Shown in pieces: positions 58,577 to 64,000 of a stretch of DNA of 64,000 bases (position 1 is its first letter; the number at the start of each line of letters is the position of its first letter). This stretch comes from Prinsepia uniflora. Taxonomy: Eukaryota > Streptophyta > Magnoliopsida > Rosales > Rosaceae. The position numbers were made by a program, and so were the translations under genes. The stretch is taken from positions 66,985,583 through 67,049,582 of the forward strand of contig CM064863.1 in the NCBI GenBank assembly GCA_032719365.1. The letters run 5' to 3'. The notes below the pieces were generated by a model. That model had not been told where the DNA came from and did not search any database. It worked only from the letters and a program-made list of their open reading frames with translations.

Positions 58577-60819
58577 AGGAAAGCTTAAGGACGATTTCTG
58601 GTGGTGGATGAAGGTTAAACGGCCTAGGTCCTCGACTGTGAAAGTTGGTCGTGAGGGAGGATTTGAACCACAGCAGTTTTCATGTTTTTACTTGCTTCTA
58701 ATTATGTGAATAGATAGGAATGGATGAAATAGGAATATTAGGATTGAAATAGAAGAATTTGGATGAAACAATAGGAAATTATAGGCCTGGACCGGTCACG
58801 CCGGTCCAGTTTCAGGAAACGGACCGGATCAGCTGGTCTGAACCGGCCGTCGAGAGGTAGGAGATGCACTGTGCAGTGGCGCGTGAAGCCCATGTGTAGT
58901 GCACTACCATGGCGCGTGCGGGCACGTGGCAGGGAATTTGAGGGTGGTTCCAACATGTGAAATCATCTATTCGATGTAACGAACATTTTGGGACTGGTTT
59001 CGTGTCAATCGGACATCGTTTCGATAGGTTTCGAGATGTCCGAAGGTTTAGGTTCGCGTTTAAAAATAGTTAGAAAATTGGGAAAATTATGGGACTTCAA
59101 TGGGAGGTTAATGAGGCTATTAGTAACCTTCTATTACGATTTGGACAGGTTTGGGAATCCCAGAGGCAACGTTTGACCATGGATACGGTTATGGAACGTG
59201 TATCGAGGCGCGATTTCGGACGGTCTGTGAGTGGGCCTTTCTTTCGAATTCGATGCATGCATAAATGTTTATAAATACTTTTAATACATGTTTTGTGTTG
59301 CCATGAGTGCAATTGTTTGTGAAAGTTTAGGTTCGACATAAGTGCATGTATTTCGAGGTCTTCGGCTTTATGTCGTACCATTGCGTACCATGTTTTCAAC
59401 GAGAATGGATTTTGGATTTAGAACTATGGAATCGGGCACGAGACCCATTTGATTTACAAACTCTCGGACTTGGAGTCTATTTGATTTGAAGAGGAATCGG
59501 ACCTAGGGTCCATTTGAGCTATACGATCAGACCAAGGGTCCAATTGGTTTACGATCCGGGTTCGAGGCCCAGTTAGGTGTACTATCGGGCTTGATGCCCC
59601 GTTGATTTATGATATCGGGCCTGAAACCCATTACGTTGAGGTATCGGGCTTAAGGCCCTATTGGTTGTGAAATTGGACGTGAGGTCCGTTGAGTTATGGT
59701 TTCGGGCTTAGGGCCCAGTTATCGTGACATCGGGCTAGAGGCCCAGTTGAGTGTAACATCGGGCTTGAGTCCCAGTTCAGTTTATGAAATGAGAATCGGG
59801 CATGAGACCCTGTTGAACTATGGATTTAGGCCGAGGCCTGTGAAATGGATTTGAATCGGATTCGAGGAATCCTATTGAGATGAATCGGGTATGATACCCA
59901 GTTGAAATATGCTTTGAGAAAGAAAGAACGAAAGTATTTGAAAATGATTGTGAACCCTCCATATGATTTATATGGTCTCTTCCAGCGTCGACCTGGAGAG
60001 TCACGATCCACAAACCAGAGTGGGTATCCCCATAGGGATCCCAGTCTAGGAGTGGAGGTTACTTGATGTGGTCCCGGACCAGATTCCGGAGAGATGTGTG
60101 GACTGGATCCAGAGAGAGAGAGAGAGCTCGGACTAGATCCAGTGATTGAGCCTCCCAGATGGAGATTCCTGGGAGAAGACTCGGAGTGAGACCCCGAGTA
60201 GTGTGCACACTAGTATTGATTTGATATCGTGACATATATCGGGGATGTGTTCCCTAGGGGCTATGTGCCCCGAGTTGGCATCTTCTCGGAAGTGCCGCGG
60301 ATGGGTTATACGTATGTCGGTACGTATGAGGTTTTATGAAAGTGATTTGGGGGCGGAGACCCCGTGTTCCATATTTTATATTTTGGAAAGTGGTATGGGG
60401 CAGAGACCCCGTATGGTATGTTTTGGTATTTCACTGAGAAAGATTTTGGGCTGAGACCCATGTGATGTGATTTGGGCTGAGTCCCTATTGATTTGACCTA
60501 CGGGTTTTGAATTGTGATTTCGGGTCAGGGACCCAAATGGATTGATGGGTCATGACGGTTTATGGGGCCGGGCATGAACCCTTGAATGATTTTGAGAATG
60601 TTTTCAAATGGTTTTTATGAACGTTTGCTAAATGGTATTTGAATGCATGCATATACTTTTATTGAAGGACATAAATGTCTTTGTATGTAAATGTTTTTAT
60701 TAAAATATTATTATGTCCACTCACAGTTTTCCTGTTTTAATGCTCTTCAGGTTGATCGCGAATGCGGGCTGTAGTAGAGACGAGACATTACTCCCCTCCT
60801 CCTACGATCCTGACGCACT
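58575..60819 (+). repeat. LTR3, lacking both ends
   Basis: Matches LTR1 from about 48767 to about 51010, so it lacks roughly the first 840 bp and last 110 bp. GC-rich hairpin 58875-58925; inverted pair near 59227 and 60716. An AG run near 60111-60126 is longer than in the sister copies. No primer-binding site follows. Confidence 0.8.
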
Positions 60820-62658
60820 TTTGAAACGTGAGATCTAGGTACAAATGGATGGAGTAAGTGACGTCTTATGACGTATGGGTCGGTTATTCGGATTTGGTAG
60901 TACGCAGAGATTTGGCTTCAGATCACGACAGACGTTGCGATCTGTTTAGCCTACTAACCGATGTTTTTGGATTCCGACCAATTATGTGAGTCATAGTTGG
61001 ATCAGGATGATTAAAGGTGTGATACGTGCGTGATAGAGGTCGTTTATGCACATCCGTAAATGGGGTACAAGGTTTAACCTTGAGTAGCGTGAGTTCCACT
61101 CGGAATGAGTGTAACCGGGTGTACGGTAATTACGGACACGTGGATGGTGTCCAGTTGAGCTGAGCATTTGAGAGTCCATTGTGGATTGATTTTGGTTGAC
61201 CCTAGTTGACCATACCTCCTGATTTGAGGACTTGGCACTTGTTTGCCTATAGGACGTGAAATGTTCAGGTGTTGAGTGAGCTCAGTAGTTGGGAAATAAG
61301 CGTGTTTCCAACGAGATTGGAACTTCGGAATCAAGAGAAGTTGTGACTGAGATGATGAGAAGAGTGCTTGATTCCGCTTTGGTGATGAGTATTCCGAGGT
61401 CACTGAGTGTGACTCTTTAGTCGGTGGTGCTGAGTGTCAGAGGATGACATGGGATGAACATGGATGTCACCATCTTGGATTTGTCCTTTGGTGGGACAAC
61501 GAAGAGCGGTATGACAACTAGGAGTTCAAGAGGGTGTAGGAACCGAACATCTAGGCTGCGGGTCAATCTTGTTTGACTTGACGAGTAGATGGTGTTTAGT
61601 GTCACAGGATGTGACGAGTGAATGTTCGAGGTGTAAGCCTGATGTTCGCATGGAGATGGACGGTTGGGGTCCGGACCATAGTTGGAGTGGGGACGGTAGT
61701 TTGTGGTTGGACGTTGCTAGAGAGCAGTCCTTGAGTAGGTCGGGTGACACCCCGATGTTGTTGCATTATGGATGCACCGGTGGGTGTGCACGTTAGACAA
61801 TGGGGTTGACTACGTTCAATCAGTATGTCGGGTTGAGAGTGCCCGAGAGTACGAGTACGTTGTAGTTTGGATAGAGTCCTAGATGGACATGATTGACGAT
61901 CAGATCATATCTGAAAGGTGACAGTTTGGAGACTCGAAGTCAGTCTAGATGACAACTGGCATCGCTGAGTGATGCGAGATACGATACGAGAACTTGAGAG
62001 CGAGTCAAGATCAGAGTAGTGCAGCGAAGCGCAGTAGAGCCGGGAGTGTCGGCTAGTCACGTTGGTTGTGACTTGTGTTGGTATTGGACTGTTAGTTATC
62101 CGATGCGTTCGGATCAATGTGGTTGGTGGGACTCTAAGCAGAGTCAGTTTGGACATAGGTCTGAGAATGAACTGTAAGATGGGATTCGTGCCATCGAGAT
62201 GGCAGGATCTATAGGTTGTTGTCTGATCAGATGCTGAGTAGGATGCCATCTTAGACGTGGTAGCCCTTAGTGGGGATGCGTTTTCAGCCTGACGACTGTC
62301 AGATGAAAGCTGTCAGGGTGACAGACTGAAAAGCCGTTTAGATATCATCTTGGTGTCGCTTACCTGTCAAAGTGAGTGACAGGCGAGATCGACGAGTGTC
62401 AACATTTTGTCTCGAGTGAGACGTACGAGCTGACGTATAGTTCTCAAGAATGAATTGGAGCTTTGGAGGCTCCAATGACGGTATGTACCGAGGACGATAA
62501 CGATGAGTACGGTATGTGTGTTGGACGTGTACTGCTACACGAGTATTCTCGTGTGGGTGCAACGATCCAAGTCAAGGAAAAAGGTCGGATTCCACAGTTT
62601 GGTTGTGGAATCGGGTCAATTTGAATTTCGAGGACGAAATTCCTTAAGGGGGGAAGTT
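60820..62658 (+). other. Internal region 3, 3' part, non-coding
   Basis: Extends further 5' than the other copies (60820-61876 has no counterpart in copy 1), then matches 51918-52701 and ends in polypurine AAGGGGGGAAG. No gag/pol motifs. Open frames up to 114 codons occur on the minus strand only, with no recognised domain. Confidence 0.6.
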
Positions 62659-63494
62659 TGTGACGACCCGTCCCGAATTAGCGGGATTAATTAAGAATTA
62701 ATGACAGATTAGCCTCGCTAATCGAAGACTAATCAGCAATTAGACGAGGATTAGCAGACATTCGGGCAAAATGAAGATTTTGCCCCTAGAATGGGCAAAT
62801 CGTTGACTTTTCGTTCAGGCTGTCAAATGGACTTTGGCTGATGACTGTGACGTAGTTCGTGACGTCACGAGTTCATAGACAGGTGGCACGCTCGATTCCG
62901 ACGTTCGAGGAAGAAGTTATGACGTTCGGAAGTTCAAGGGCAACTAGGAGTTCAAGAGGGTGTAGGAACCGAACACCTAGGCTGCGGGTCAATCTTGTTT
63001 GACTTGACGAGTAGATGGTGTTTAGCGTCACAGGATGTGACGAGTGAATGTCCGAGGTGTTAGCCTGTTGTTCGCATGGAGATGGACGGTTGGGTTCCGG
63101 ATTTTAGTTGGAGTGCGAACGGTAGTTTGTGGTTGGACGTTACCAGAGAGCAGTCCTTGAGTAGGTCGGGTGACACCCCGATGTTGTTGCATTATGGGTG
63201 CACCGGTAGGTGTACACGTTAGCCAATGGGGTTGACTATGGTCAATCATTATGTCGGGTTGAGAGTGCCCGAGAGTACGAGTACGTTGTAGTTTGGATAG
63301 AGTCCTAGATGGACATGATTGACGATCGGATTAGATCTGATAGGTGACAGTTTGGAGACTTGAAGTCAGTCTAGATGACAAGTGGCATCGCTGAGTGATG
63401 CGAGATACGATACGAGGACTTGAGAGCGAGTCAAGATCAGAGTAGCGCAGCGAAGCACAGTAGAGCTGGGAGTGTCGGCTGGTCACGTTGGTTG
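62659..63494 (+). repeat. LTR4 fragment joined to a second copy of internal sequence
   Basis: First 286 bp of the LTR (ACGT palindrome 62847-62868) joins at about 62944, inside a shared GGGCAAC/GACAAC, to a repeat of 61515-62061, which runs to 63494 and ends in PPR coding sequence. Both joins look like illegitimate recombination at 2-4 bp of shared sequence. Confidence 0.75.
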
Positions 63495-63767
63495 TATGAG
63501 ATAACATCACGCTTGTTCATCAGATCAAACAAACTAACTGCATCTTGGAACTGCCTATTTAGAAAGTACCCACGAATCATGGCATTCCACTCGATGGTGT
63601 TTCTTTGAGGCATTTTGTCGAACAACTTATGCGCTTCTTCCACAAAACCATCCCGCATATAAGTTGAGATTTTCGAGTTGAGGGGCTTTAGATGGGTGTA
63701 TGTCGGAGCAGTTTTGTTTTGTATGAAGGACTTTGCGACTGCCGTGCAGAGTCATCTGGTGAGCCAT
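63495..63767 (-). pseudogene. PPR protein pseudogene, N-terminal part
   Basis: Minus strand. PPR motifs are clear: STYMRDGFVEEAHKLFDKMP, then TIEWNAMIRGYFLNRQFQDA and FDLMNKRDVISY, where element sequence begins. The open frame runs upstream of the ATG at 63658 to a TGA at 63752-63754. Plausible start codons (ATG 63755 and 63767) are in another frame, so a frameshift has separated start from body. It reads towards the C-terminal part at 47235-47927. Confidence 0.8.
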
Positions 63768-64000
63768 AGAGGGAGGTTTCGACTAAGCATACTCCATTAG
63801 TTTAATGGACACGACGCAGGAACTGAGAAATAGCAAAACTAAAGGGTATGCTAGTATGCCACGTGTGGCGTGACCTGTCATCACTTCGACCTTGAGCTTT
63901 TATCTTTTGAAAGTTGAAATCAAGGATAAAAATATCGATATCGACGGATATATCTCTAGTCGAATTTACGGATATCTAGCCCCAAATATCGGTATCGATA
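63768..64000. other. Right edge, upstream of the PPR pseudogene
   Basis: No gene seen. The last 80 bases are rich in ATATCGATATCGACGG-type words and may be the start of another repeat cut by the window. Confidence 0.35.

Larger units (their letters stand above)
47928..63494 (+). mobile_element. Recombined array of a non-coding long-LTR retrotransposon family (LARD-like)
   Basis: Order: LTR1 47928-51119, internal 51120-52701, LTR2 52702-57608 (with an insertion), internal 57609-58576, partial LTR3 58575-60819, internal 60820-62658, partial LTR4 62659-62944, internal fragment to 63494. LTRs (about 3.2 kb) start TGTGACGACCCG and end GGTCCTGACA. Two primer-binding sites and two polypurine tracts (AAGGGGGGAAG) are present, but no gag or pol motif, so the family must use enzymes in trans. 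The right end stops inside internal sequence against PPR coding, without a TSD; the left flank is TGACA. Confidence 0.8.

Noticed and set aside
61905..62249. Minus-strand open frame of 114 codons, partly repeated at 51948-52199
   Set aside because: Repeated only because the DNA is a duplicated internal region; no recognisable motif and no start context shared between copies.

Overview
The window reads as nuclear DNA of a eudicot plant. It holds intron-containing plant gene families (plasmodesmata-located protein, CC-type NBS-LRR, PPR) separated by large blocks of nested LTR retrotransposons. A woody rosid, perhaps Rosaceae, is my guess only; nothing here fixes the species. No rRNA, tRNA or CRISPR was seen. 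Low-copy sequence is confined to about 1-7,068, 33,395-38,932, 44,815-47,927 and 63,495-64,000.

Layout: (1) 1-1,170, a plasmodesmata-located protein gene on the minus strand, cut by the window edge. (2) 1,171-7,068, AT-rich intergenic DNA with a 575-bp solo LTR (1,931-2,505), a 7-bp minisatellite, an antisense LTR-like relic and a hAT-type MITE (6,419-6,966). (3) 7,069-33,394, a nested block that resolves by target-site duplications (TSDs). A 3.16-kb solo LTR (TSD AAAAT) was hit by three more solo LTRs (TSDs ACCGT, TGAGT, AGCCA) and by a Ty3/gypsy chromovirus-like element (TSD TGATA). The chromovirus 3' LTR is chimeric and was itself hit by an antisense solo LTR (TSD AATTG). (4) 33,395-36,296, a small multi-exon gene of unknown function that looks intact. 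(5) 37,707-45,819, a dead CC-NBS-LRR gene without NB-ARC. It is split by a Ty1/copia element lacking RT/RNase H, whose 3' LTR contains another antisense solo LTR (TSD ACAAT). (6) 47,235-63,767, a PPR pseudogene split by about 15.6 kb of a recombined, apparently non-coding LTR family with about 3.2-kb LTRs (four LTR copies, four internal segments, one further 1.7-kb insertion).

The chromovirus is the only element with extended coding capacity (gag, protease, RT, RNase H, integrase, chromodomain relic), and it is broken by nonsense and frameshift lesions. Most of the long LTRs, although from diverged families, share an architecture: an ACGT-type palindrome near the 5' end, a GC-rich GCGCGTGG/CACGCGC hairpin mid-way, and then a region bounded by an inverted GTGAGTGGAC / GTCCACTCAC pair and filled with family-specific short hairpins. 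This shared, unexplained architecture and the chimeric LTR with preserved TSD are the observations most worth following up.
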